From contig JBBQTU010000189.1 in the NCBI GenBank assembly GCA_038213005.1, forward strand, positions 1-8,294: a stretch of DNA of 8,294 nt. The letters run 5' to 3'. Of the stretch, positions 1-5,296 are shown piece by piece. Both the position numbers and the translations under genes were made by a program. A model generated the notes under the pieces. It saw only the letters and a program-made list of their open reading frames with translations. It searched no databases and had not been told where the DNA came from. This stretch comes from JBBQTU01 sp038213005. GTDB taxonomy: Bacteria; Planctomycetota; Phycisphaerae; Tepidisphaerales; Tepidisphaeraceae. Position 1 is the first letter of the stretch, and each line of letters starts with the position of its first letter.

Positions 1-914
1 TGCTCCGCGATGCCGGGATGGACCGCGAAGTCCTCACGCTGCTGGACCTGCACGACCGGGTTGACCAGCGTCGCGAGGATAATGCCCGGGAAAGGTGGCA
101 CTGGTATGTCGACCGCATCGGCAAGCCACGCCGCGAGATCAACATCGCGCTGACCGGCAAATACGCGGGACTGCGGGATGCCTATGCCAGCGTGATCAAG
201 GCGGCGGAGCATTGCTCGGTGCATCTGGGCGTGGATGTGAAATTCCAGTTCATCGACACCACGACGCTGGATTGTGAAGCGGTGGAGCGACGCCTGGCCG
301 GCTGTCACGGCATCATCGTGCCCGGCGGTTTCGGCGTCCGCGGAACCGAGGGCAAGATCGAGTGCATCCGCTATGCCCGCGAGAACAAGATGCCCTACCT
401 GGGGCTGTGCCTGGGCTTCCAGATGGCGGTGATCGAATACGCACGCAATGTCTGCGGCATGCAAGGCGCCAACAGCACGGAATTTGATCAGGACTGCAAG
501 TACCCGGTCATCGACATCCTGCCTGAGCAGAAGAAGATCGAAGGCCTTGGCGGCAACATGCGCCTGGGCGGCAAGGATGTGGACCTGCGGCCCAACACGC
601 TGGTGTCGCGCTTGTTCGACAACGCGGCGCAGACCCGCTTGCGATTTCGCCACCGCTACGAAGTCGATCCACGCTTCATCAAGCAGCTCGAAGACGCCGG
701 GATGATCTTCAGCGGTAAGCACCCAACCCAGCCAATCATGCAGGTGCTGGAACTGCCGCAGGATGTGCATCCGTTCTTCCTGGGCACGCAGGCGCATCCC
801 GAGTTGACCAGCCGGCCGCTGCGCCCCAGCCCGATGTTTATGGGGCTGATCCAGGCGGCGATCGAGTTTGCCGCCAAGAGTGAGCCCGAGGAAGCGGTGG
901 CGGTGGGCCAGTGA
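1..914 (+). CDS. pyrG: CTP synthase, C-terminal part (5' end outside window)
   Basis: CTP synthase makes CTP from UTP, ATP and glutamine in the cytoplasm, the last step of pyrimidine nucleotide synthesis. The reading frame is open from the window edge (first full codon at base 3), so the N-terminal amidoligase domain is mostly missing and roughly 300 of the usual ~545 residues are present. Counting from the Met codon at base 18, the class I glutaminase domain is complete: the GGFG oxyanion loop (about 103-106), the nucleophile Cys131 in GLCLGFQ, the lid motif NMRLGG (about 180-185), RHRYEVDPRF (211-220), and the His260/Glu262 pair in QAHPELTSRP. The spacing between Cys and His/Glu matches E. 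coli PyrG (379, 515, 517). The Met at base 18 is internal, not the real start. A short hairpin lies 34 bases after the TGA stop. Identification is secure; only the 5' end is unseen. Confidence 0.97.
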   Translation, partial: LRDAGMDREVLTLLDLHDRVDQRREDNARERWHWYVDRIGKPRREINIALTGKYAGLRDAYASVIKAAEHCSVHLGVDVKFQFIDTTTLDCEAVERRLAGCHGIIVPGGFGVRGTEGKIECIRYARENKMPYLGLCLGFQMAVIEYARNVCGMQGANSTEFDQDCKYPVIDILPEQKKIEGLGGNMRLGGKDVDLRPNTLVSRLFDNAAQTRLRFRHRYEVDPRFIKQLEDAGMIFSGKHPTQPIMQVLELPQDVHPFFLGTQAHPELTSRPLRPSPMFMGLIQAAIEFAAKSEPEEAVAVGQ

Positions 915-948
915 AGACTGGCGCATCGATACGTCTCGGGAAACGTAG

Positions 949-973
949 GGTGGCGTCGGTACTCCGACCCACC
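949..973 (+). terminator. Hairpin after pyrG, possible terminator or repeat
   Basis: GGTGG then a bulged C then GTCGG (949-959) pairs with CCGAC then CCACC (964-973) around a TACT loop. This gives a 10-bp GC-rich stem with one bulge, 34 bases downstream of the pyrG stop. No T-run follows on the + strand, so it is not a textbook intrinsic terminator. It may instead be a copy of a small palindromic intergenic repeat. The position suits 3' end formation or protection of the pyrG message. Confidence 0.4.
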
Positions 974-980
974 TGAGGTG

Positions 981-996
981 TGTCGTATCCACGACA
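981..996 (+). repeat. Second small inverted repeat in the pyrG-pabB spacer
   Basis: TGTCGT (981-986) and ACGACA (991-996) are perfect complements around the loop ATCC. The stem is 6 bp and lies 23 bases before the pabB start codon. It could be a weak operator, part of a tandem terminator with the hairpin at 949-973, or chance. No Shine-Dalgarno sequence is visible between it and the pabB ATG. Confidence 0.3.
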
Positions 997-1019
997 GTCA
1001 TTGACGTTATCAGCCTCCC

Positions 1020-2306
1020 ATGCCTGAAATTCGCCTGGATAGTTCGTTGCCCGATGGTGAATGGGCCAGGCCGCTGGCGGCGGCAGAGCTGATCCTGCAC
1101 TGCCCCGCCGCAGGGCCTGCAACGCTCAGCGACCCGGCCGGCCATGTGCTGCGAGAGTTCGCCGGGCCGCTGCAGGCGCTGCAGTGGCTCGATGAGGATC
1201 TGCGCACGCCCGGGCAGATCTTTCGCTGGGTGGGCTATCTTTCCTATGACCTGGGCCGGCTGTTTGAGAAACTGCCCACCACGGCGACAGACGAACTCGC
1301 CCTGCCGCTATTGCGTCTGACCCGGCATGGGGTGGCCCGCGAACCTGACTCGCAGACAAACCCCCTTCCAACCTCCCCCAAGGGGGAGGAGGAATACGGG
1401 GTGGGGAGATGCGGGGAGGAGAAATATAAGCTGGGCAGATGCGGGGACGACAAATGCGGGCTGGCGGATCATCTTCGCAGCAACTTCACGCGCCATGACT
1501 ACATGAAGGCGGTCGCGCGGGCGATTGAATACATCGCGGCCGGCGATATCTTTCAAGTGAACCTGGCGCAGCGACTTGAGGCCGACCTGCATGTGAGCGC
1601 GAGGCAGCTCTATGCCCTGATTCAGGCCCGCTATCCCGCCTGGTACGCCGCCCTGCTGGACTACGGCGACCACGCGCTGGTGTGCAACTCGCCGGAGTTG
1701 TTCATCCGCGTCGAGCCGCAGGCGGATGGCAGGCGGCGGATCGTGACCCGGCCGATCAAGGGCACGCGGCCGCGAGATGCCGGGATGGAGCAGCAGCTCC
1801 GCGGCAGCATCAAGGATCAGGCCGAGCTGAACATGATCGTCGACCTGGAGCGAAATGACCTGGGGCGCATCTGCGAGATCGGCAGCGTGCAGGTGAGCGA
1901 GGCGCGAATGATCGAGGCTCACCCCACCGTGTTTCACGGTGCCGCCACGGTCGAGGGCATGCTGCGGCGGGACCTTGATCTGGTGGACCTGCTGCGGGCC
2001 GTGTTCCCCGGCGGAAGCATCACCGGAGCACCGAAGATCCGCGCCATGGAGATCATCGAAGAACTGGAACGCACCCGCCGCGGCCCTTACTGCGGGGCGA
2101 TCGGGTACTTTGAATCGACAGGCCGGATTGAGCTGAACATTGCGATCCGCACGATGATCGTTCAAGATGGGCGGGTGCATGTGTCGGTCGGCGGCGGCAT
2201 CGTCGCCGATTCCGACCCGCAGCAGGAGTATGAGGAAACGATTGTGAAGGCGAAGGCCGCACTGTGCGTCCTGGGGCTGGATCAGCAGGCATCTTCGCTT
2301 CCCTGA
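1020..2306 (+). CDS. pabB: Aminodeoxychorismate synthase component I
   Basis: PabB converts chorismate plus ammonia to 4-amino-4-deoxychorismate, the first committed step to p-aminobenzoate and folate. It normally receives ammonia from the glutaminase PabA, which is not in this window. The 428-residue protein has the N-terminal region with GYLSYDLGRLFE (72-83), then the chorismate-binding domain: FTRHDYMKAVARAIEYIAAGDIFQVNLAQR (156-185), CNSPELF (222-228), PIKGTRPR (245-252), DLERNDLGR (275-283), GGSITGAPKI (331-340) and GGGIVADSDPQQEYEET (391-407). Lys247 in PIKGT is the diagnostic PabB residue (Lys274 in E. coli); anthranilate synthases have PIAGT there. Residues about 111-148 are an unusual low-complexity insertion built from a palindrome and a tandem repeat, placed between the two conserved parts. 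The ATG at 1020 gives the expected N-terminus but has no clear Shine-Dalgarno site. pabC-like follows after 9 bases, so the two are probably one operon. Confidence 0.93.
   Translation: MPEIRLDSSLPDGEWARPLAAAELILHCPAAGPATLSDPAGHVLREFAGPLQALQWLDEDLRTPGQIFRWVGYLSYDLGRLFEKLPTTATDELALPLLRLTRHGVAREPDSQTNPLPTSPKGEEEYGVGRCGEEKYKLGRCGDDKCGLADHLRSNFTRHDYMKAVARAIEYIAAGDIFQVNLAQRLEADLHVSARQLYALIQARYPAWYAALLDYGDHALVCNSPELFIRVEPQADGRRRIVTRPIKGTRPRDAGMEQQLRGSIKDQAELNMIVDLERNDLGRICEIGSVQVSEARMIEAHPTVFHGAATVEGMLRRDLDLVDLLRAVFPGGSITGAPKIRAMEIIEELERTRRGPYCGAIGYFESTGRIELNIAIRTMIVQDGRVHVSVGGGIVADSDPQQEYEETIVKAKAALCVLGLDQQASSLP
1372..1389 (+). repeat. Perfect palindrome inside pabB
   Basis: CCTCCCCC (1372-1379) and GGGGGAGG (1382-1389) are exact complements separated by AA. 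The palindrome lies within the pabB reading frame and encodes part of the run LPTSPKGEEE (residues 116-125). Its form is that of small palindromic elements usually found between genes, so an element that inserted in frame is the likely origin. Confidence 0.75.
1395..1469 (+). repeat. 30-bp tandem repeat inside pabB
   Basis: Two 30-base units lie head to tail at 1395-1424 and 1425-1454, with a third partial copy of about 15 bases at 1455-1469. They encode YGVGRCGEEK, YKLGRCGDDK and the start of a third unit, CGLAD. The core AGATGCGGGGA is identical in both full copies. The unit length is a multiple of three, so the frame is kept. The repeat directly abuts the palindrome at 1372-1389, and together they make up the insertion in PabB. 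Confidence 0.8.
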
Positions 2307-2315
2307 GCATTTGAT

Positions 2316-3209
2316 ATGGCAGCCGTCTGGATCAACGGACAACTCGTCGACGAGCGCGCGGCATCAGTCTCGATCCGCGACACGGGACTCCTGCACGCTG
2401 CGGGGGTCTTCACGACGATGCGGGCGGCCGGCGGGCGTGTGATCCGCCTCACGCAGCATCTTTTGCGACTTCGCGGGTCCTGCGAGACGCTGGGTATCCC
2501 GCTGGTGTATTCGGATGGTGAGCTGACGGCCGGGATCGAGCAGTTGCTGGGCCAGGAGAGACTGCCCGACGCGCGGCTGCGGCTGACGGTGACACGTGGA
2601 GCGGCGACGTCGGATACCCTGCACGGGACGCGGGGAAGCATCTTTCTGACGGCAAACGCGCTGCAGCCCTATCCCCAAGACCTTTACGCCCGAGGCATGA
2701 GTGTGGTCCTGAGCGATCAGAAGCTCAACCCGTACGACATTCAGGCGGGGCACAAGACACTGAATTATCTCTCGCGGCTGGCGGAGCTTCAGGAAACGCG
2801 GCAGCGGGGAGCCGACGAGGCGATCTGGGAGGACGCGCGGGGCTGGGTGCAATCCGGATGCATCAGCAACATTTTTATAGTCAAGGCCGGCCGGCTGCTG
2901 ACGCCGCCGACGCGTGAAGATCTCGGCCGGGATGAGGCGGGCGCTGCCATGGCCAATCCTGGCAGCGCGGTCCTGCCAGGGATCGCGCGAGGGGTGATTC
3001 TTGAGCTGGCTGAGCAACTGGGGATCACGGTGCAGCGATGCACAATCGATCGCAGGGTGCTGATGCGGGCTGATGAGTGCTTTCTCAGCAACAGCCTGAT
3101 GGGCGTTATGCCAGTGTGCAAAATACAGCAGAGTTCGTTGGGTGGCGGCAAACCGGGTGAACTGACGACTCAACTCATGCGTATGTACGAAAAGGCGGAC
3201 GGAGGTTAA
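2316..3209 (+). CDS. pabC: Class IV PLP aminotransferase/lyase, probable aminodeoxychorismate lyase
   Basis: Fold type IV PLP enzyme of 297 residues. Directly behind pabB it most likely acts as PabC, releasing pyruvate from 4-amino-4-deoxychorismate to give p-aminobenzoate. The family also includes branched-chain and D-amino acid aminotransferases, so the exact reaction is inferred from context. Visible features are the N-terminal WINGQLV and SIRDTGLLHAAGVFTTMR (19-36), the R-L-R-L-T-V-T-R-G strand (87-95), the PLP lysine Lys147 in HKTLNYLSRL, the segment GCISNIFIVK (181-190), LPGIARGVILELA (220-232) and the C-terminal ADECFLSNSLMGVMPV (252-267). Family members normally have Glu just before the Gly of that GCISN-type segment, where it contacts the pyridine nitrogen; here the reading is V-Q-S-G, so Glu appears replaced by Ser180. 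The start ATG at 2316 is 9 bases after the pabB stop and lacks a clear Shine-Dalgarno site, which fits translational coupling. Confidence 0.8.
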   Translation: MAAVWINGQLVDERAASVSIRDTGLLHAAGVFTTMRAAGGRVIRLTQHLLRLRGSCETLGIPLVYSDGELTAGIEQLLGQERLPDARLRLTVTRGAATSDTLHGTRGSIFLTANALQPYPQDLYARGMSVVLSDQKLNPYDIQAGHKTLNYLSRLAELQETRQRGADEAIWEDARGWVQSGCISNIFIVKAGRLLTPPTREDLGRDEAGAAMANPGSAVLPGIARGVILELAEQLGITVQRCTIDRRVLMRADECFLSNSLMGVMPVCKIQQSSLGGGKPGELTTQLMRMYEKADGG

Positions 3210-3251
3210 AAGTAGCCGGTGCGCCTGGCGAGGTCTGGAATGTAGGTGCTG

Positions 3252-3287
3252 GTCTGCTTTAGAATTGGCAGACAGACGGAGGTCTGT
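3252..3287 (+). promoter_or_regulatory. Two overlapping hairpins around the ribosome binding site of the 158-aa gene
   Basis: Hairpin A pairs GTCTGC (3252-3257) with GCAGAC (3268-3273). Hairpin B pairs ACAGAC (3272-3277) with GTCTGT (3282-3287), and its four-base loop is GGAG. The two share bases 3272-3273 and so largely exclude each other. The Shine-Dalgarno sequence GGAGGT (3278-3283) starts in the loop of hairpin B. Structure and function are inferred from sequence only. Confidence 0.35.
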
Positions 3288-3289
3288 TA

Positions 3290-3766
3290 GTGATGAAGAG
3301 CCTGCCACCAAGTTCGACGTTTTTGAGCGCTATCGATTCATACGTGAAGATCGCCTATGCGGCGTCGCCCCCATCGGCGGTGCGCTGCAGGATCGACACG
3401 CTTCGCGCCATGCCCGAGAGCGAGTTCTACACTTCGGCGGTGCTGGAGCGCGACGATCCGCGGCACCCTCATCGGTTCTGCCTTCGCCTGGGCAACCAAA
3501 CGTACCCACACATGAAGCTGGTGCTGCTGCGGCAGGACACCGACGGGTTCGCTTTCGGGGTCGAGGAGCATGACAATCTCGCGACCACGCCAACGCCCGG
3601 TTCGCGGGAGTGGCGGTTCTTCCAGCAGATGATCGCCCACAACAAGGAACTGGCCGAGCGCATCGAGGCGACGTGGAAGCAGGAGCGTCTCCCGGTGCTG
3701 CCGCGCGTGCATGGGGTGACCAGAGCACTACTGGTCCCCAACAAGATTCCCGTCAGCGTCGGCTGA
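3290..3766 (+). CDS. Conserved-looking protein of unknown function, 158 aa
   Basis: I do not recognise a named family. The protein is soluble-looking, with no signal peptide or membrane segment. It starts with a predicted helix (FLSAIDSYVKIAYA, 11-24), then a mixed central part with VRCRIDTL (31-38), RFCLRLGNQTYPHMKLVLL (62-80) and FAFGVEEHDNL (88-98), then a C-terminal helix rich in charge (REWRFFQQMIAHNKELAERIEATWKQERLP, 106-135). The RLGN-x-x-YPHMKL stretch followed by a short acidic strand looks like a conserved core. A strong GGAGGT lies at 3278-3283. The start could be GTG 3290 (6-base spacing) or ATG 3293 (9-base spacing); the ATG seems likelier. It follows the pabC-like gene by 80 bases and may have its own promoter. 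Codon use matches its neighbours, so this is a real gene rather than a chance frame. Confidence 0.75.
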   Translation: MMKSLPPSSTFLSAIDSYVKIAYAASPPSAVRCRIDTLRAMPESEFYTSAVLERDDPRHPHRFCLRLGNQTYPHMKLVLLRQDTDGFAFGVEEHDNLATTPTPGSREWRFFQQMIAHNKELAERIEATWKQERLPVLPRVHGVTRALLVPNKIPVSVG

Positions 3767-3811
3767 GTTTCTTCAATCCAGAAACCAGAATGACGAACCG
3801 AATGGCCAGCG

Positions 3812-3855
3812 CTCGAATCCGAACTTCGGGCTTTTGAACTGTTTCGGAGTTCGAG
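3812..3855. terminator. Inverted repeat between convergent genes, possible two-way terminator
   Basis: CTCGAATCCGAA (3812-3823) pairs with TTCGGA, a bulged G, then TTCGAG (3843-3855), giving a 12-bp stem with one bulge. The 19-base loop includes the start of a smaller CCGA/TCGG hairpin followed by CTTTTG. A further TTCGGATT (3857-3864) could pair with the same left arm. The element sits in the 117-base gap between the 158-aa gene (+) and prfB (-), where a bidirectional terminator would be expected. No strong T-run is present on either strand, so its efficiency is uncertain. Confidence 0.4.
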
Positions 3856-3883
3856 TTTCGGATTTCTGCAGTCCCGCCAGCTA

Positions 3884-4997
3884 CTACGTCTTGCGTTTGC
3901 GTCGCCGCAGTTCGGCGTCGATGAAGTCGTCAAGTTCGCCGCGATCCAGCACGCTGTCGACGTCGCCGGTCTCCACGTTGGTGCGGTGGTCTTTGACGCG
4001 GCGGTCGTCCAGGACGTAAGAGCGAATCTGGTTGCCCCAGGAAATCGCGCCCTTCTCGCCCATCACCTTCTTGAGTTCCTCATCGCGCTGGGCCTGTTCC
4101 AATAGATCGAGTTTGCCTTGGATGATCGCGATCGCCAGGCGGCGGTTCTGCTGCTGCGAACGTTCGACGGAGCAGGTCACAACCAGGCCCGTGGGCTTAT
4201 GCGTGATGCGGACGGCCGACGCGACCTTGTTGACGTTCTGGCCACCCGGGCCGCTGGCTCGGACGAAGGCGACGATGTCCAGGTCGGCTTCGGGAACCGC
4301 AGCGCCTGCGTCGGCCTGTTCAAATTCGGGCACGACATCGACCGAGGCGAAAGAGGTCTGCCGCTTGCCCTGGGCGTTGAAGGGGCTGGGGCGGACCAGG
4401 CGATGCACGCCGGCTTCGACCTTCATGTAGCCGTAGGCATACTCGCCCACGACGTGGAAGGTTGCGCTCTTGATGCCGGCCTGCTCACCATACTGGCGGT
4501 CGACTTCGGAGACGTCCCAGCCACGATGTTCAAAGAAATAGATATACATCCGCGCGAGCATCTCGGCCCAGTCCTGGGCCTCGGTGCCGCCGGCGCCGGC
4601 CTGGATGGTCACGAAGCAGCTCAGGGGATCGTTCTTGTCGCCCAGGATGGACTGGAGCTCGACCTTCTGGCCCTTCTTCTCAAGGTCGGCGAGCATCTGG
4701 TCGGCCTCGTCCCGGGAGGCCTGATCATTGACCTCCTCGGCAAGCTGGTAGAGGGCTTTGACGTCATCGATCCCCTGGAGCACAGCCTGGACGGGCTCGA
4801 TGGTCGCCTTGAGGATCTTCACCTCGGAGATGATGGGCTTAGCCATCTCCTGGTTGTCCCAGAAGCCCGGCGCGCCCATCTTGTCTTCCAGTTCCTTCTT
4901 GCGTGCGATGCGTGTCGGCAAGTCAAAGAGAGTCCCGGATGTTTTGCATCCGGGCCGCAAGGTCCTCGATCGATCGGGCAAGGTTGTCGTGAATCAT
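3884..4997 (-). CDS. prfB: Peptide chain release factor 2, made by programmed +1 frameshift
   Basis: RF2 reads UGA and UAA stop codons in the ribosomal A site and triggers peptide release. Translation starts at ATG 4997 with MIHDNLARSIEDLAARMQNIRDSL and reaches an in-frame TGA at 4925-4923. A +1 shift on CTT then continues with DLPTRIARKKELEDKMGAPGFWDN to the stop at 3886-3884, giving 370 residues (E. coli RF2 has 365). Both halves fit RF2 in order, and the shifted frame has no good start of its own. In the joined protein the codon-recognition tripeptide SPF is at about 204-206 and the catalytic GGQ at about 251-253, in RASGPGGQNVNK, close to E. coli positions. SPF marks RF2 rather than RF1. 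The residue corresponding to E. coli K-12 Thr246 is Ala, the usual bacterial state. There is no clear Shine-Dalgarno before ATG 4997. The gene ends in two consecutive TAG codons. It converges with the 158-aa gene. Confidence 0.96.
4922..4937 (-). other. prfB programmed +1 frameshift site (autoregulatory)
   Basis: On the - strand the order is CGGGAC (4937-4932), TCT, CTT (4928-4926), TGA (4925-4923), C (4922). CTT-TGA-C is the conserved slippery site of bacterial prfB. When RF2 is scarce the ribosome pauses at UGA and peptidyl-tRNA-Leu slips from CUU to UUU, so RF2 controls its own synthesis. The E. coli stimulator AGGGGG lies at the same spacing; here only its central GGG is matched (CGGGAC), so the Shine-Dalgarno-like helper is weak. 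Confidence 0.93.
4934..4954 (-). promoter_or_regulatory. Perfect hairpin just upstream of the prfB slippery codon
   Basis: Read on the - strand, CCCGGATG (4954-4947) and CATCCGGG (4941-4934) are exact complements around the five-base loop CAAAA. The 3' arm ends 5 bases before the CTT slippery codon and contains the GGG that aligns with the E. coli stimulator. It lies within codons of the first prfB frame (residues AARMQNIRD). A regulatory role is inferred from position. Confidence 0.5.
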
Positions 4998-5050
4998 GGG
5001 CGCTACTGTAGGCGAAAACGATGCCATGCGACAGAGACACACGAACCAAC

Positions 5051-5094
5051 GGGCGTGCCGGGCGTGCCGGGCATGCCTGTTTTTCGGGGCACGC
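5051..5094. repeat. 9-bp tandem repeat (three units) with a matching inverted copy
   Basis: GGGCGTGCC occurs at 5051-5059 and 5060-5068, followed by GGGCATGCC at 5069-5077. Downstream, GGCACGC (5088-5094) is the complement of GCGTGCC in the first two units, so a 7-bp stem can form around the third unit and the T-run at 5079-5084. It lies 54-97 bases upstream of the prfB start codon (- strand) and could be in its 5' leader or promoter region. Confidence 0.65.
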
Positions 5095-5103
5095 GATTTC
5101 TCA

Positions 5104-5195
5104 GCCCCAACGGGGCGGCATACGTAACCCCAGGGTAAGCGTACTCGCGGAGCCCTGGGTAGGAACCATTCACCCTGAATGAGCCCTGAAAGGGC
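5104..5195. repeat. Cluster of three small hairpins, intergenic repeat element
   Basis: Three GC-rich stems follow one another. GCCCC/GGGGC (5104-5108, 5112-5116) has loop AAC. CCCAGGG/CCCTGGG (5129-5135, 5153-5159) encloses an inner GCG/CGC stem (5139-5141, 5146-5148). GCCCT/AGGGC (5183-5187, 5191-5195) has loop GAA. The order and spacing look like a composite palindromic intergenic repeat, of the kind that often yields spurious small protein predictions (here a meaningless 79-codon frame on the - strand). It sits between the membrane-protein gene and prfB, both on the - strand. No transposase is nearby, so it would be non-autonomous if mobile. Confidence 0.6.
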
Positions 5196-5252
5196 GACAC
5201 CTCTTTCAGCATCCGATTCGCTCCAGCCACCCGCTGACGCATAACTTACATC

Positions 5253-5270
5253 TGCCCGAACAAACGGGCA
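5253..5270 (-). terminator. Hairpin downstream of the membrane-protein gene
   Basis: TGCCCG (5253-5258) and CGGGCA (5265-5270) pair perfectly around AACAAA. On the - strand it comes 26 bases after the stop of the membrane-protein gene, a fitting place for transcript termination before prfB. No U-run follows, so it may instead belong to the adjacent repeat cluster. Confidence 0.35.
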
Positions 5271-5296
5271 CGCCGCGAACCAACTGCGGATCAGGT

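Noticed and set aside
1020..2306. pabB considered as trpE (anthranilate synthase)
   Set aside because: The motif is PIKGT with the PabB lysine rather than PIAGT, and a pabC-like gene follows directly.
1308..2342. Long open frame (344 codons) on the - strand across pabB
   Set aside because: It is antisense to a clear PabB and mirrors its GC-rich codon pattern; the translation shows no family features.
2364..3311. Long open frame (315 codons) on the - strand across the pabC-like gene
   Set aside because: Antisense shadow of a recognisable PLP enzyme; rich in Arg, His and Gln with no domain pattern.
3798..3813. A 16-base sequence shared with 6415-6430 (15 of 16 identical), both in spacers
   Set aside because: By rough estimate such a match is expected about once in a few windows of this size by chance; flanks do not match.
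4118..5011. Long open frame (297 codons) on the + strand across prfB
   Set aside because: Antisense to RF2; low-complexity Gly/Asp/Leu composition typical of a complement frame.
5051..5077. Tandem repeats considered as a CRISPR array
   Set aside because: Units are 9 bases with no spacers between them and no cas genes are present.
5003..5242. Possible small protein of 79 residues on the - strand in the repeat cluster
   Set aside because: Its sequence comes entirely from the hairpin and tandem repeats and looks like a spurious product of an intergenic repeat.
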